A stretch of 64,000 bases of DNA from Modestobacter versicolor (GCF_014195485.1 NZ_JACIBU010000001.1:2232001-2296000); one strand, 5' to 3'; positions 1 through 10,017 are shown, numbered from the stretch's first letter. Made by a program: numbers and translations. Notes: generated from the sequence alone by a model not told the origin.

Positions 1-2
1 CG

Positions 3-1162
<1,160 letters not shown>

Positions 1163-1166
<4 letters not shown>

Positions 1167-1918
1167 ATCTGACCCTGCGGGTCTGGCGGCAGAGGGACAA
1201 GACCAAGAAGGGCAAGATGGTGACGTACCACGTCACCGAGGTCTCGCCCGACATGTCCTTCCTCGAGATGCTCGACGTGCTCAACGAGAAGCTGATCCTC
1301 GAGGGCGACGACCCGATCGCGTTCGACCACGACTGCCGCGAGGGCATCTGCGGCTCCTGCGGTCTGATGATCGACGGCATCGCGCACGGCCCGGAGCAGG
1401 CGACGGTGTGCCAGCTGCACATGCGGTCGTTCAAGGACGGCGACACGATCGACATCGAGCCGTGGCGTTCCGGTGGCTTCCCGGTCGTGAAGGACCTGGT
1501 CGTCGACCGCTCCGCCCTGGACCGGATCATCTCCGCCGGCGGGTACATCAGCGTGCCCACCGGCACCGCGCCCGAGGCGCACGCCGTCCCGGTGCCGAAG
1601 AAGGACTCCGACGCGGCGTTCGACGCGGCCACCTGCATCGGCTGCGGTGCCTGCGTCGCGGCCTGCCCCAACGGCTCGGCGATGCTGTTCACCGCCGCCA
1701 AGGTGGCCCACCTCGGGCTGCTGCCGCAGGGCCAGCCGGAGCGCGACTCCCGGGTGCTGCGGATGGTCGGTCAGCAGGACGCCGAGGACTTCGGTGGCTG
1801 CACCAACATCGGCGAGTGCTCCGCGGTGTGCCCCAAGGGCATCTCGATGGAGACCATCTCCCGGCTCAACCACGACCTGCTCGGCGCGCTCCGGGCCGGA
1901 GCTGTCCCCGCCAGCTGA
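1163..1918 (+). CDS. sdhB: Succinate dehydrogenase iron-sulfur subunit
   Basis: A 251-aa iron-sulfur protein that passes electrons from the SdhA flavin towards quinone. The N-terminal ferredoxin-like domain carries the [2Fe-2S] ligands in [10 protein letters not shown] plus a later Cys in QATVCQL. The C-terminal domain carries [12 protein letters not shown] and [12 protein letters not shown] for the [4Fe-4S] and [3Fe-4S] clusters. All expected cysteines are present. GTG start overlaps the sdhA stop. The gene ends at a dispersed stem-loop repeat and then a strong terminator hairpin, so this is the last gene of the sdh operon. Confidence 0.96.
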
Positions 1919-1990
1919 CGAAGGACCCCCTGCCCCCCACTGCTCGCAGGCTCGCAGCGGGACCCTGCAGGGGGCCGCTCCAGCACGTCA
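1917..1990 (+). repeat. Dispersed stem-loop repeat, copy 1 (3' of sdhB)
   Basis: Starts on the last two bases of the sdhB stop codon with GACGAAGGACC. Outer arms CCCCCTGC (1926-1933) and GCAGGGGG (1967-1974) pair perfectly over 8 bp; a GC-rich inner segment with CTCGCAGG lies between. The same element follows two other genes (11463 and 47654), and the arms change in step between copies. The downstream flank CCAGCACGTCAC is shared with copy 3, so the element extends to about 1990. Confidence 0.8.
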
Positions 1991-2000
1991 CCAGGTGACC

Positions 2001-2029
2001 GGGCCGGCACCCCTCGGGGGTGCCGGCCC
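2001..2029 (+). terminator. Intrinsic terminator downstream of sdhB
   Basis: A 13-bp perfect stem (GGGCCGGCACCCC with its complement) closes a 3-nt loop. It is followed by GTTCGTCGTTC rather than a run of T. It sits between the convergent sdhB and GGDEF-EAL genes. The same kind of tail follows other hairpins in the window. Confidence 0.8.
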
Positions 2030-2038
2030 GTTCGTCGT

Positions 2039-4342
2039 TCAGGTCGAGGGGACCTGGCTGCGCGAGCGCAGCCAGGCGGCGAGCTGCTCCGGCGGCAGCG
2101 GCCGGCTCACGTGGTAGCCCTGGACCAGGTCGCAGTCCAGGTCGCCGAGGGCCGCGACGGTCTCGGCGTCCTCCGCGCCCTCGGCGACGAGCACCAGGCC
2201 CAGCGACCGGGCCAGCTGCAGCGTCGAGGTGACGACCGCCTCCGCCCGCGGGCTGCTGGGCATGGAGGTGATGAAGGCGCGGTCGAGCTTGAGCTCGGTC
2301 ACCGGCAGCGAGGCGAGGTAGGCCAGGCTGGAGTACCCGGTGCCGTAGTCGTCGATGGAGATGCCGACGCCGGTGTCCCGCAGCTGCTGCAGCACCCGGA
2401 CGGCGCGCTCCCGGTCGGCCATCAGCAGGCTCTCGGTGACCTCCAGGACCAGCCGGGTGGGCGGCAGCCGGTGCAGGTGCAGCTGCCGGGCGACCTCGGC
2501 CGGGAAGGCCTCGTCCACCAGGTCGGTGGGGCTGATGTTGACCGAGACGTCGAGGACCAGCCCCGCGTCGGCCCACGCGCGGCACTGGGCCAGCGCCTGG
2601 TCCAGCACGGTGGCGGTGAGCCGCGACATCAGCCCGGCCGACTCGGCCAGGTCGATGAAGGAGTCCGGGGGCAGCAGCCCCCGCTCCGGGTGCTGCCAGC
2701 GGACCAGCGCCTCCACGCCGTCCACCTCGCCGGTGCGCAGGTCGAGCTTGGGCTGGTAGTGCAGCACGAGCTGCCCGGCGGAGATCCCGGTGCGCAGCTG
2801 CTCGACGGTCTCCAGCCGGTGCCGGCCCTCGCCGTCCCGGGTGTCGTCGTAGAGCGCGACCCCGCACCGGGAGCGCTTGGCCGAGTACATCGCCAGGTCG
2901 GCGAGCTGCAGCAGCTCCTCGGCCGAGGCCGAGTGCAGCGGGCCGATGGCGACGCCGACGCTGGCGTCGACGGTCAGCTCCATGCTGCCGAAGCGGAAGG
3001 GACGGCGGAGCTCGTCGCGGAGCCGGCCGGCCAGCGCGAGCGCGTCGGACGGCCGCACGTCGTGGGCGAGGACGACGAACTCGTCACCGCCCAGCCGGGC
3101 GAGCAGGTCGTCGCTGCGCAGGTGGGCGGCGAGCCGGGGCCCGACCTGCCGCAGCAGCTCGTCACCGGCGACGTGGCCGAGCGAGTCGTTGATCTCCTTG
3201 AACCGGTCCAGGTCGACCACCAGCACGGCGATCGGCTCACCGGCGGTCAGCCGGGCGTCGGCACGGGCCAGGGACTCGAAGACGCTGCGCCGGTTGGGCA
3301 GCCCGGTGAGCTCGTCGGTGCGTGCCTGCCGCCGGCTGTCGGCGAGCGCCCGCACCGCGCGGAAGGACAGCGACGCGCGGCCCAGCGCGGCCAGCACCGA
3401 CCCCAGGGCCAGCGCACCGACGAGCGGGCCGCCGTCGTCCAGCGGCCCGTGGTCGAGGTAGCCGGCGTACATCAGCGCCAGCATCGCGACCGCGCAGGCC
3501 CCCGGCAGGGCGAGGCCGACCCGGCCGTCGACCCGGCTGGTGACCGCGGTGCGGGGGCGCTGGCAGGCGGCGGCGCCGAAGCTGATGAACGCCATGCCCC
3601 AGCCGAGGCCGAGCAGGCCGCTGAACGGGTCCGACCCGTCGGCCACCCGCAGGGCGTAGACGGCGTCGCTCGCGGCGAAGAACAGCAGGCCGAGGCTGAG
3701 CCACCACCAGGCGGCCCCGGCGCCGCGGCCGATCACGGCGAGCGCGCCGAGCAGCAGCACCAGCAGGAGGGTGTCCAGCAACGGGTAGGCGATGGCGGTC
3801 GCGACGGCGGCGGTGCTGCCCTCGGTGCCGCGCAGCACCCCGCCCACGGCGAACGCCGAGCCCAGGGTGGCGACGGTCAGGCCGACGACGACGCCGTCGA
3901 GCCAGGTCAGCGCGGACACCCGGGGCACCCGGGCACGCAGCATGGTCAGCAGCGCCAGGGCGGTGAGCGGGTAGAAGCCGAGCCAGCCCAGGTCGGCCCA
4001 CGACGGCCGGTCGGCGCCGGTCGGCGAGCCGCCGCCGAGCGCGTCGACCAGGCCGCCGCAGAGGTAGCTCAGCAGCGCCAGGGCGACGAGCGCCCAGGCC
4101 CGCCGGTCCTCGCGGTACAGCCGGGCCCGCAGCAGGGTGACGACCACCAGGCCGCCGATGAAGGCGCTGTTGCCACCGGTCTGCAGGGCCTCGGACCACG
4201 AGGTCACGCCGGACCAGGCGACCAGGGTCGCCGAGACGTAGCCGACCGACAGCACCGCACCGGTCGCGCGCAGCGCGAGCAGTCGCCGGTCTCCCGGTGA
4301 GCGCTCGCGGAACGCGTCCGCGGCAGAGCGGATGGCTGCCAT
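2039..4342 (-). CDS. Membrane-bound GGDEF-EAL cyclic-di-GMP synthase/phosphodiesterase
   Basis: A ~767-aa protein with about eight to nine predicted membrane helices in the first ~300 residues, then a GGDEF diguanylate cyclase domain and a C-terminal EAL phosphodiesterase domain. The cyclase motif is canonical (LGGDEF near residue 418) and an inhibitory I-site RSDD lies exactly five residues before it. The EAL domain keeps EAL (about residue 544), NIS, DDYGTGYSSL, KLDR and VAEGAE, so both activities look possible and which dominates cannot be told. c-di-GMP commonly controls motility, which fits a flagellated organism. ATG at 4342 is preferred; a GTG at 4366 would add eight residues. Neither start has a strong ribosome site. 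Confidence 0.92.
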   Translation of the reverse strand: MAAIRSAADAFRERSPGDRRLLALRATGAVLSVGYVSATLVAWSGVTSWSEALQTGGNSAFIGGLVVVTLLRARLYREDRRAWALVALALLSYLCGGLVDALGGGSPTGADRPSWADLGWLGFYPLTALALLTMLRARVPRVSALTWLDGVVVGLTVATLGSAFAVGGVLRGTEGSTAAVATAIAYPLLDTLLLVLLLGALAVIGRGAGAAWWWLSLGLLFFAASDAVYALRVADGSDPFSGLLGLGWGMAFISFGAAACQRPRTAVTSRVDGRVGLALPGACAVAMLALMYAGYLDHGPLDDGGPLVGALALGSVLAALGRASLSFRAVRALADSRRQARTDELTGLPNRRSVFESLARADARLTAGEPIAVLVVDLDRFKEINDSLGHVAGDELLRQVGPRLAAHLRSDDLLARLGGDEFVVLAHDVRPSDALALAGRLRDELRRPFRFGSMELTVDASVGVAIGPLHSASAEELLQLADLAMYSAKRSRCGVALYDDTRDGEGRHRLETVEQLRTGISAGQLVLHYQPKLDLRTGEVDGVEALVRWQHPERGLLPPDSFIDLAESAGLMSRLTATVLDQALAQCRAWADAGLVLDVSVNISPTDLVDEAFPAEVARQLHLHRLPPTRLVLEVTESLLMADRERAVRVLQQLRDTGVGISIDDYGTGYSSLAYLASLPVTELKLDRAFITSMPSSPRAEAVVTSTLQLARSLGLVLVAEGAEDAETVAALGDLDCDLVQGYHVSRPLPPEQLAAWLRSRSQVPST

Positions 4343-4417
4343 GCCCGGCGGATCGGCCCGGCGCACGCTGTGCTTGAGGCCACAGCGCGACCCACCCCTC
4401 GTCGGGGTGAGCCCGGC

Positions 4418-4969
4418 TCAGCCGGCGTTTATGCCGAGGCGCTCGGTGAGGAACAGGAAGGCGACGGCGAAGTCGTTGTCCGCCACCTCCTCGCGCAGCC
4501 GCTCCCAGTCCACCTGCTCGCGGACCGCGCGCACGTGCGGCAGCAACCGGCCGAAGTCGCAGTAGTGCTCGGTCATCGACCGCAGCTTGCTCGACAGCAG
4601 GTCGGTGGCGGGCAGCACCGGCAACCGGATGCCGATCAGGTCCATCTCGTCGGAGCGGTCGAGCATCTCCGAGCTGACCGGCTCCCCCACGATCCGGTGC
4701 AGCACGTCGACGACGACGCCGTCGGTGCAGGCCTTGAACAGCCAGTCCTCCGGCGGGCGGACCACCTCGAAACCGGCGTCGGCCAGCACGTTCGCGGCGC
4801 GCTCGGTGTCGTCCTCGGCGACGACGAAGTCGACGTCGTTCTCCGACTCCGGTGCGCCGTGCGCCCACAGCGCGTAGCCGCCGGCGAGGGCGAAGGGCAC
4901 ACCGTCGTGCTTGAGGGCGGACGCGGTGCGCTTGAGCGCGACCCGTAGGGCGTCCCGGTCGGCGGGCAC
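4418..4969 (-). CDS. Nucleotidyltransferase-fold protein
   Basis: A ~183-aa protein with the minimal nucleotidyltransferase signature: GGYALWAHGAPESENDVDF gives the GG and the DxD metal-binding pair. This superfamily includes DUF1814/AbiEii-like proteins and aminoglycoside nucleotidyltransferases; the substrate here is unknown. The GTG at 4969 is chosen because GAGGAG sits 6 nt upstream. A GTG at 5032 would leave only two bases to the divergent neighbour. No antitoxin-like partner lies next to it, so a toxin-antitoxin role is not supported. Confidence 0.75.
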   Translation of the reverse strand: MPADRDALRVALKRTASALKHDGVPFALAGGYALWAHGAPESENDVDFVVAEDDTERAANVLADAGFEVVRPPEDWLFKACTDGVVVDVLHRIVGEPVSSEMLDRSDEMDLIGIRLPVLPATDLLSSKLRSMTEHYCDFGRLLPHVRAVREQVDWERLREEVADNDFAVAFLFLTERLGINAG

Positions 4970-5010
4970 GCGGTACTCCTCTGCTCGGGGATCGGGACCG
5001 GGTGTGGCAC

Positions 5011-5024
5011 TACCCGAGCGGGTA
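5011..5024. promoter_or_regulatory. Perfect 14-bp palindrome between divergent genes
   Basis: TACCCG-AG-CGGGTA lies in the 65-bp gap between the divergent nucleotidyltransferase and EEP hydrolase genes, 11 bp before the latter's GTG. The position suits an operator acting on one or both promoters. No regulator can be named. Confidence 0.4.
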
Positions 5025-5034
5025 GCGGTCACTC

Positions 5035-5817
5035 GTGCGACTCGCGACCTTCAACATCCTGCACGGACGCTCGCTGACCGACGACCAGGTGGACGTCGAC
5101 CGCTTCGCCGCCGCGGTGCGGTCCCTGGACGCCGACGTCCTGGCCCTCCAGGAGGTGGACCGGGAGCAGCCCCGCTCGCACCACGCCGACCTCACCGCGG
5201 TGGCGGCCGAGGCGATGGGCGCGGTCGCGCACCGGTTCGTGGCGGCGATCGCCGGCACCCCGGGGGCCACCTGGATGGCGGCGACCGGGGAGGAGCAGCC
5301 CGGGACGGCGGAGTACGGCATCGCGCTGCTGTCCCGCTACCCGGTGAGCAGCTGGCAGGTCATCCGGCTGCCCCCGATCCCGTTCACCTTCCCGATGTGG
5401 CTGCCCGGCCCGCGCAAGGTGATCACGGTCCACGAGGAGCCGCGGGCGGCCGTCGTCGCGGTGGTGGAGACCCCGCACGGCCGGCTGACCGTGGTCAACA
5501 CCCACCTGTCGTTCGTGCCCGGCTGGAACCGGCTGCAGCTGCGCCGGCTGCGCCGGGACCTCGCCGCGTTCCCCGGCCCGCTGGTGCTGATGGGCGACCT
5601 CAACATGACGCCGCCGACGCCGTCGTCGGTGACCGGCTGGCGGCCGCTGGCGGCCGGGGCGACGTTCCCGGTCGTCGAGCCCGACCGGCAGCTGGACCAC
5701 GTGCTGCTGCGCGGGTCGCTCGGGCCCGTGACGGCGACGTCGGCCCCGGCGCTCCCGCTGTCGGACCACCGCGCGCTCACCGTCGACATCGGCGGGGCGG
5801 GGACGATGGGGGCGTGA
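5035..5817 (+). CDS. Endonuclease/exonuclease/phosphatase (EEP) family hydrolase
   Basis: A 260-aa metal-dependent phosphoester hydrolase of the DNase I/EEP fold. The family motifs appear in order: FNILHG at the N-terminus, LALQEVD with the metal-binding Glu, NTHLS, GDLNMTP with the catalytic Asp-Asn pair, and the C-terminal SDHRAL with the catalytic His. No signal peptide is seen, so it is probably cytoplasmic. The substrate cannot be predicted; members cleave nucleic acids, inositol phosphates or lipids. Its stop overlaps the GTG of the DCC gene, suggesting a two-gene operon. Confidence 0.88.
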   Translation: MRLATFNILHGRSLTDDQVDVDRFAAAVRSLDADVLALQEVDREQPRSHHADLTAVAAEAMGAVAHRFVAAIAGTPGATWMAATGEEQPGTAEYGIALLSRYPVSSWQVIRLPPIPFTFPMWLPGPRKVITVHEEPRAAVVAVVETPHGRLTVVNTHLSFVPGWNRLQLRRLRRDLAAFPGPLVLMGDLNMTPPTPSSVTGWRPLAAGATFPVVEPDRQLDHVLLRGSLGPVTATSAPALPLSDHRALTVDIGGAGTMGA

Positions 5818-6194
5818 CCTCCGGAACGCTCGTCTTCGACGGCGACTGCGCCTTCTGCACCCGCTCGGCCGACCTCGCCCGGCGGGTGCTGCCGGCCGAC
5901 TCCGACGTGGTCGCCTGGCAGCACCTCGACCTGGCCGCGGCCGGGGTGACGGCCGAGCGGGCGCAGCACGAGGTGCTCTGGATCGGCCGGGACGGCGCGG
6001 TCTCCGGCGGCGCTCCGGCGGTGGCGCAGCTGCTGCGGGCGGCCGGGCTGCCGTGGTCGCTGCTGGGGCGGGTGCTGTCGGCGCCGCCGGTGCGCTGGGT
6101 CGCCCCGGCCGTCTACCGGCTCGTCGCGGCGAACCGGTACCGGCTGCCCGGCGGCACCGCCGCCTGCCGTCTCCCGCCCCGCGACGCGGCCTGA
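5814..6194 (+). CDS. DCC-family thiol-disulfide oxidoreductase-like protein (DUF393)
   Basis: A 126-aa protein of the DCC/DUF393 family, named for the N-terminal DxxCxxC motif, present here as DGDCAFC right after the first beta strand. The family is thioredoxin-like and is annotated as putative thiol-disulfide oxidoreductase; physiological partners are not established. GTG start overlaps the stop of the EEP hydrolase by 4 bp, so the two are likely cotranslated. The gene converges on the SGNH hydrolase with one base between stops. Confidence 0.85.
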   Translation: MTSGTLVFDGDCAFCTRSADLARRVLPADSDVVAWQHLDLAAAGVTAERAQHEVLWIGRDGAVSGGAPAVAQLLRAAGLPWSLLGRVLSAPPVRWVAPAVYRLVAANRYRLPGGTAACRLPPRDAA

Positions 6195-6195
6195 G

Positions 6196-6801
6196 TCAGG
6201 CGGCGTCCTCGTCCGGTCGGCCGGCCAGCTCCAGCAGGTGCGGCGCCAGCGCGTCGGCGACCAGGGCGTAGCCGGCCGAGGACGGGTGGAACCGGTCGGC
6301 GGAGAACAGCGACGGGTCGGCGGCGAACCGCCGGGACACCTCGGCGGCGACCGGGGTCACGACGGCGCCCGCGGCCTCGGCGGCCAGGGTCTGCCGGGCC
6401 CGCTGCTGGTCGCAGATCGCGGCGACCACCGACCGGAACGCCGGCGGCACCCAGGCGACCGAGGACAGGTCGGGGGTCGGGACGACGAGCACCTCGGTGC
6501 CGCGCTCCCGCAGCTGCCGGACGGCGCTGCCCAGCGCCGCCGCGGCCTGCGCCGGCGGCACCTGGTGGGTGATGTCGTTGGCGCCGACCACCAGCAGGGC
6601 GACGTCGGCGGCGGGCGCGCGCCGGACCTGCGCGGCGAGGTCCAGCGACGTCGCGCCGGGGACGGCGACCACGTGCAGCTCGACGGTGCGGCCGGCGTCC
6701 TGCAGCACGCGGCCGAGCCGGGCGCCGAGGGTGTGCTGCGGGCTCGCGGCGCCGGTGCCGAAGGCCAGGGAGTCGCCGAGGACGAGGAAGCGGAGCGTCA
6801 C
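6196..6801 (-). CDS. SGNH/GDSL hydrolase
   Basis: A ~201-aa esterase/lipase-like protein. The N-terminal LVLGDSLAFGTG carries the catalytic Ser (block I), VVGANDI carries block III (GxND), and DRFHPS near the C-terminus carries the Asp-His pair of block V. No signal peptide is evident, so it may act in the cytoplasm. GTG at 6801 starts just before the first beta strand; a TTG at 6852 would add a basic, unstructured 17-residue leader and is less likely. Substrate unknown. Confidence 0.85.
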   Translation of the reverse strand: MTLRFLVLGDSLAFGTGAASPQHTLGARLGRVLQDAGRTVELHVVAVPGATSLDLAAQVRRAPAADVALLVVGANDITHQVPPAQAAAALGSAVRQLRERGTEVLVVPTPDLSSVAWVPPAFRSVVAAICDQQRARQTLAAEAAGAVVTPVAAEVSRRFAADPSLFSADRFHPSSAGYALVADALAPHLLELAGRPDEDAA

Positions 6802-6861
6802 ACCGGGTGCAACGACACGACGCCGTCCGGTGTGCCGTGACGCGGCCCTCAACCGCCGACC

Positions 6862-7059
6862 TCAGCCGCCCTGGGCGAAGAGCGCGGCGGCTTGGGCGTC
6901 GTCCACGAACGGGTACTTGACCTTGAACTGGGCCAGCGCGTCCGGCACCGAGAGCACGTGGGTCTCCCGCCTCCCGGCGGCGTCGATCGTCTGGACGGTG
7001 ACCATGTCGCCGTTGATGGGCACCCAGTGGGTCTCGGCGTAGTCGGTGAAGACGTTCAC
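6862..7059 (-). CDS. Small conserved-type protein of unknown function, 65 aa
   Basis: Begins VNVFTDYAETHWVPINGD with GTG at 7059, preceded by a GAGGATGGG ribosome site about 7 nt upstream. It ends AAALFAQGG. The sequence is compact and mixed alpha/beta without membrane segment or cysteines. I do not recognise the family. The longer frame reaching 7485 reads through the opposite-strand gene and looks like a shadow, so the short start is preferred. Confidence 0.65.
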   Translation of the reverse strand: MNVFTDYAETHWVPINGDMVTVQTIDAAGRRETHVLSVPDALAQFKVKYPFVDDAQAAALFAQGG

Positions 7060-7110
7060 GCACCCATCCTCGCCCGAGCCGGCGGGTGCGCGTGGCCGTA
7101 GCGTCTGGGG

Positions 7111-7500
7111 ATGGCCACCTGGGACGACGTCGCCCGGCTCGCGCTGGCGCTGCCGGAGGCGACCGAGGACCCCTCGCACGCGGCCACCCGCAGCTGGCGG
7201 GTGCGCGACAAGGCGTTCGCCTGGGAGCGGCCGCTGCGGCGGGCCGACGTGGCCGAGCTCGGCGACGCCGCACCGTCGGGCCCGGTGCTCGCCGTGCGGG
7301 TGCCGGACATCGGCGCCCGGGCCGCCCTCGTCGCCGACTCCCCCAGCGTCTACTTCGCCACCGCGCACTTCGCCGGGTACCCGGCCGTGCTGGTGTGGCT
7401 GGACGAGATCGGCGTGGACGAGCTGGCCGAGGTGCTGGACGAGGCCTGGGCGTGCCGGGCGCCGCGCCGGCTGGTCGCCGAGCACCGGGCCGGGCGCTGA
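7111..7500 (+). CDS. MmcQ/YjbR family protein
   Basis: A 129-aa protein resembling the MmcQ/YjbR (DUF419) family: N-terminal WDDVARLALALPEATE, a middle WRVRDKAFAWERP strand pair and a C-terminal LDEAWACRAPRRL helix. The fold is CyaY-like and is often described as DNA-binding, but the cellular role is not established. Length matches the family. It converges with the deaminase gene, with two bases between the stop codons. Confidence 0.82.
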   Translation: MATWDDVARLALALPEATEDPSHAATRSWRVRDKAFAWERPLRRADVAELGDAAPSGPVLAVRVPDIGARAALVADSPSVYFATAHFAGYPAVLVWLDEIGVDELAEVLDEAWACRAPRRLVAEHRAGR

Positions 7501-7502
7501 GC

Positions 7503-8510
7503 TCAGCCCGCGTCGGCGGCGGCGACCGCCGCCAGGTGCCGGGCCTTGTCCGCGTCGGGCAGGAAGCTCGCCCGGAAGCCGTCCTCGGCCAGCTGTCGCC
7601 GCTGCGCGGCCGTGAGGCCGAGCGCGCGGCTGACCGCGGCGGTGTTGTCGTGCAGGTAGCCGCCGAAGTAGGCCGGGTCGTCCGAGTTGACCGAGACCCG
7701 GAGCCCCGCGTCGAGCATCCGGGCCAGCGGGTGGACCGCCAGGTCGGGCACGGCGCGCAGCGCCACGTTGGACAGCGGGCAGACCGTCAGGGGCACCTGC
7801 TCCTCGCGCAGCCGGGCCACCAGCGAGGGGTCCTCCAGGCTGCGGATGCCATGGTCGACCCGCTCGACGCCGAGGGCGTCCAGCGCCCCGGTGACGTAGG
7901 CGGGCGGCCCCTCCTCCCCCGCGTGCGCCACCCGGTGCAGCCCCTCGTCGGCCGCCAGCGCGTAGGCGCGCGCGAACGGCTCGGGCGGGAACCCGACCTC
8001 GGCGCTGTCCAGGCCGACACCGATCACCAGTCCGTGCCAGGGCCGCAGCCGCGGCACCAGCGCGTCGGCCTCCCGCGGGTCACGGTCGCGCAGGAAGCTG
8101 ACGATCACCCGGGCGCTCAGCCCGTGCCGCTCCTCCGCCGTCCCGAACGCCTCGGCGAGCCCGTCCAGCACCACCTCCAGCGGGACGCCGCGGCTGGTGT
8201 GCGCCTGCGGGTCGACGAAGACCTCCGCGTGCCGCACTGCCTGCGCCGCGGCGCGCGCCAGGTACGCCTCGGCGAGGTCGGTGAAGTCCTGCGGCTCCCG
8301 GAGCACCGCGGTCAGCTCGTAGTAGAGATCGAGGAAGGACGGCAGGTCGGCGAAGGAGTAGGCGCGACGCAACGACGCCAGGTCGGGGTGGCGCAGCCGG
8401 ACCCCGTTGCGCCGGGCGAGGTCGAGAGCCAGCTCCGGCTCGAGCGTGCCCTCGACGTGCACGTGCAGCTCGGCGGTGGGCAGGGCCGGGGGGTCGGAGC
8501 TGGGGTGCAT
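7503..8510 (-). CDS. add: Adenosine/adenine deaminase family protein
   Basis: A ~335-aa TIM-barrel metal-dependent deaminase of purine salvage. Zinc ligands and catalytic residues are visible: ELHVHVEG (HxH), VAHAGEEGPP (His plus the catalytic Glu region), RVDHGIRSLEDP, and VSVNSDDPAYFGGYL with the Asp ligand. The segments HVEGTLEPEL and DDPAYFGGY resemble the adenine deaminase (ADE/Aah1) branch more than E. coli adenosine deaminase, so the true substrate may be adenine. ATG at 8510 is used; a TTG at 8519 would add three residues. Confidence 0.88.
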   Translation of the reverse strand: MHPSSDPPALPTAELHVHVEGTLEPELALDLARRNGVRLRHPDLASLRRAYSFADLPSFLDLYYELTAVLREPQDFTDLAEAYLARAAAQAVRHAEVFVDPQAHTSRGVPLEVVLDGLAEAFGTAEERHGLSARVIVSFLRDRDPREADALVPRLRPWHGLVIGVGLDSAEVGFPPEPFARAYALAADEGLHRVAHAGEEGPPAYVTGALDALGVERVDHGIRSLEDPSLVARLREEQVPLTVCPLSNVALRAVPDLAVHPLARMLDAGLRVSVNSDDPAYFGGYLHDNTAAVSRALGLTAAQRRQLAEDGFRASFLPDADKARHLAAVAAADAG

Positions 8511-8532
8511 GGCGGGCAAGGTAGCCGGGCGG

Positions 8533-10017
8533 TCAGTCCCCGGCCGGTCCGGGCACCGGACGACGGCGGACGTCCCGGACGGCGACGACCAGCGCCGCCG
8601 CGGCGAAGGCCACGCTGACCAGCAGGCTCACCGCGTAGCCGCGCCCGTGGTCGGCCTGCCGCACCGTGCCGCCGGCCGCCGCACCGGAGACCACGGCGTA
8701 GAAGACGGCGGTGATGACCGCCGCGCCGACGGCGTTGCCGATCCGCTGCGCCGTCTGCAGCACCCCGCCGGCCGTCGAGCCGCCGCGCACGTCGACGTCG
8801 GCCAGGGACAGCGCCTGGTTGGGGGTGATCACCGAGCCGCCACCGAGGCCGGCGACGAGCAGCGCCGGGGCCATCGCCAGCGCCACCGTCGCCGGCTCGG
8901 CGCTGCCGGCCAGCCGGTCGGCGAGCACCGCGGTGGCCGCGACCCCGACGGTGAACAGGCCGAGCGCGACGACCAGCACCCGCTGGCCCAGCCGGGGCAC
9001 CAGCCTCCCGCCGACCGGGGCGGACACCGCGACCCCGACCGCGTAGGCCGACGCGGTGAGGCCGGACTGCAGCGGGGTGAACCCCAACCCGTCCTGCAGG
9101 AACAGGGCCAGCACCAGCGGCGTCCCGGTGTAGGCGCAGAAGAACAGGAAGGCGAGCACCGTGCCGTCGGAGAACGACCGGATCCGGAACAGGCCCAGGT
9201 CGACCAGCGGGTGGCCGCGGCGCCGGCCCGGCCCGCGCTCCCAGCCGACGAAACCGGCGAGCACGGCGAGGGCGGGCACCAGCAGCAGGAGCAGCCGCAG
9301 GTCGTGGTCGGCGTCGTACTGCACGAACGGGAACAGCAGCGCGAAGACGCCGACCGTGAGCAGGGCGGCACCGGGCAGGTCCAGCGGCCGGGGGCTGCCG
9401 CGGCGTGGCGCCGCGGGCAGCAGCCGGGCGCACAGCGCCAGCGCGGTCAGCCCGACCGGCAGGTTGACCAGGAAGCAGATCCGCCAGCCGAAGTCCTCGC
9501 CGCCGAGACCGATGAGCGCGCCACCCACGACCGGGCCGGCCGCCGTGGCGATGCCCACCGCGGCACCGAGGACGCCGAAGGCCCGGCCGCGCTCGTGCCG
9601 GGGGAACAACTGCTGGACCAGCCCGGCGACCTGCGGGTTGATCAGCCCGCCGGCGAGACCCTGCAGCACCCGGCCGGCGACCAGCACCGCGGGGGTCGGG
9701 GCCAGCCCGACCAGCGCGCTGCAGACGACGAACGCGCCGATGCCGACCAGCAGCACCCGCTTGCGGCCCCGGTCGTCACCCAGCCGCCCGCCGATGATCG
9801 GCACCATGCCGAAGGCCAGCGCGTAGCCGGAGACGACCCACTGCAGCTCCGAGGGGCCGGCGCCGGTGCTGGCACCGATCGAGGGCAGCGCCACCGCGAC
9901 GATGCTGACGTCGAGCAGGGTCATGAAGACCGCCGAGACGCAGACCCCGAGCGCCAGCCAGCGCCGTGGGTCCAGCTGCTCGGTCTCCTCCCGGGCAGCG
10001 GTGGTCACGCCCGGCAT
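8533..10017 (-). CDS. MFS drug exporter, DHA2 (14-TM) family
   Basis: A 494-aa membrane protein with about 14 predicted helices. Signature features are the first-helix region with LDVSIVAVALPSIG, WVVSGYALAFG, and motif A GRLGDDRGRKRV between helices 2 and 3, as in EmrB/QacA proton-coupled multidrug exporters. Substrate is unknown. No adjacent TetR or MarR regulator is seen. Transcribed away from the NlpC/P60 gene, with about 157 bp of shared upstream DNA. Confidence 0.9.
   Translation of the reverse strand: MPGVTTAAREETEQLDPRRWLALGVCVSAVFMTLLDVSIVAVALPSIGASTGAGPSELQWVVSGYALAFGMVPIIGGRLGDDRGRKRVLLVGIGAFVVCSALVGLAPTPAVLVAGRVLQGLAGGLINPQVAGLVQQLFPRHERGRAFGVLGAAVGIATAAGPVVGGALIGLGGEDFGWRICFLVNLPVGLTALALCARLLPAAPRRGSPRPLDLPGAALLTVGVFALLFPFVQYDADHDLRLLLLLVPALAVLAGFVGWERGPGRRRGHPLVDLGLFRIRSFSDGTVLAFLFFCAYTGTPLVLALFLQDGLGFTPLQSGLTASAYAVGVAVSAPVGGRLVPRLGQRVLVVALGLFTVGVAATAVLADRLAGSAEPATVALAMAPALLVAGLGGGSVITPNQALSLADVDVRGGSTAGGVLQTAQRIGNAVGAAVITAVFYAVVSGAAAGGTVRQADHGRGYAVSLLVSVAFAAAALVVAVRDVRRRPVPGPAGD

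Noticed and set aside
2111-4300. 729-residue plus-strand frame opposite the GGDEF-EAL gene
   Set aside because: Gln/Gly/Val/Arg-rich shadow product without motifs, while the minus strand encodes intact GGDEF and EAL domains.
4418-5032. Nucleotidyltransferase-fold gene as a toxin of a toxin-antitoxin pair
   Set aside because: No small partner gene is adjacent or overlapping; the neighbour is a divergent EEP hydrolase.
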